Assembly: GCA_910587005.1 (NCBI GenBank)
Contig: CAJULB010000003.1
Coordinates: 124,001 to 188,000 of the forward strand
From: an uncultured Christensenellaceae bacterium
Lineage (GTDB): Bacteria; Bacillota; Clostridia; Christensenellales; Borkfalkiaceae
Reading direction: 5' to 3'
DNA length: 64,000 nt
Shown here in pieces: positions 63,895 to 64,000 of the stretch; positions within the stretch are counted from its first letter, which is position 1; each line of letters begins with the position of its first letter. A program made the position numbers and the translations under genes. A model generated the notes under the pieces. The model did not search any database. It saw nothing but the letters and a program-made list of their open reading frames with translations, and was not told where the DNA came from.

Positions 63895-64000
63895 ATTGTA
63901 TATATGCGTCGGTATGCTTTGTCGTGTTCCGCTTTTCTTCGGGTCATTTACGCAAAGTAAACTCCCCTTGAAAACGCTCGCGCTCCTCGCCTGCCTTGCA
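63895..64000. other. Non-coding DNA after typA, possibly start of a dispersed repeat
   Basis: No gene is seen in the last 106 bases. The segment TCTTCGGGTCATTTACGC followed by AAAGTAAACTCCCC and a CTCGCGCTCCTCGCC stretch has the look of an intergenic repeat that continues beyond the window. This is a weak impression. Confidence 0.25.

Noticed and set aside
1..64000. CRISPR arrays, tRNA or rRNA genes, transposase, integrase or phage genes
   Set aside because: I looked for regular spaced repeats, tRNA cloverleaf ends and recombinase motifs on both strands and found none. Only the short inverted-repeat elements point to past mobility.

Overview
This 64-kb window looks like chromosomal DNA of a strictly anaerobic, gut-type Firmicute (Bacillota, class Clostridia). 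The evidence is the McsA-McsB-ClpC arginine-phosphorylation/unfoldase module, the mrnC-rlmB-sigma factor cluster, the dnaX-ybaB-recR cluster, AGGAGG-type ribosome-binding sites, an oxygen-sensitive glycyl-radical pyruvate formate-lyase, lipoprotein-anchored ABC sugar-binding proteins, and the NifU-like/GGGtGRT pair common in anaerobes. I cannot name the species. No tRNA, rRNA, CRISPR array, transposase or phage gene was seen.

Region by region. (1) 1-9.5 kb: the 3' part of a giant cell-surface protein (more than 3,150 residues in view) with a DUF6273-like segment, many MBG/Ig-like repeats, one C-terminal membrane helix and a very acidic tail, followed by a chain of hairpins. (2) 9.8-10.8 kb: a lone SGNH/GDSL hydrolase. 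(3) 11.1-39.9 kb: 18 codirectional genes with gaps of at most 73 bp or overlaps, apparently one operon of about 28.7 kb. It runs AraC regulator, membrane protein, GH42, GH3, sugar-binding lipoprotein with InlB-type repeats, lipoprotein GH97, second sugar-binding lipoprotein, two permeases, an unusually large ABC ATPase, a two-module binding lipoprotein, GH31-PA14, an unclassified six-hairpin glycosidase, GH78 alpha-L-rhamnosidase, rhaB, rhaA, rhaD and a lactaldehyde reductase. The layout suggests capture and trimming of a rhamnose-containing glycan or glycoside at the surface, ABC import, cytoplasmic dismantling, and conversion of L-rhamnose to DHAP and 1,2-propanediol.

(4) 40.0-41.8 kb, minus strand: GGGtGRT protein and NifU-like scaffold. 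(5) 42.0-46.2 kb: mcsA-mcsB-clpC with no ctsR in front. (6) 46.3-49.9 kb: a consensus promoter, a ZTP (pfl)-type riboswitch, pflA, and a pyruvate formate-lyase split into two genes. The 675-aa large part carries the Cys-Cys active site; a separate 77-aa protein carries the glycyl-radical RVSGYA motif. The two are separated by 221 bp holding a 132-bp MITE-like element with terminal inverted repeats. Single arms of the same repeat lie in neighbouring gaps. (7) 49.9-54.5 kb: a DUF5984-like protein and a 1,197-aa M60-type (HEYNH) surface metallopeptidase. (8) 54.5-64 kb: housekeeping genes: a CwlD-like amidase (minus), mrnC, rlmB, a SigH-like sigma factor, dnaX, ybaB, recR, a gpsA-like dehydrogenase, a membrane-anchored DUF1963 protein and typA.

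The observations I rate highest are the two-gene pyruvate formate-lyase with a mobile-element scar at the split, the dedicated ABC ATPase with two large insertions, and the long rhamnoside operon with an unclassified glycosidase. All functions are inferred by reading motifs; no database search was possible.
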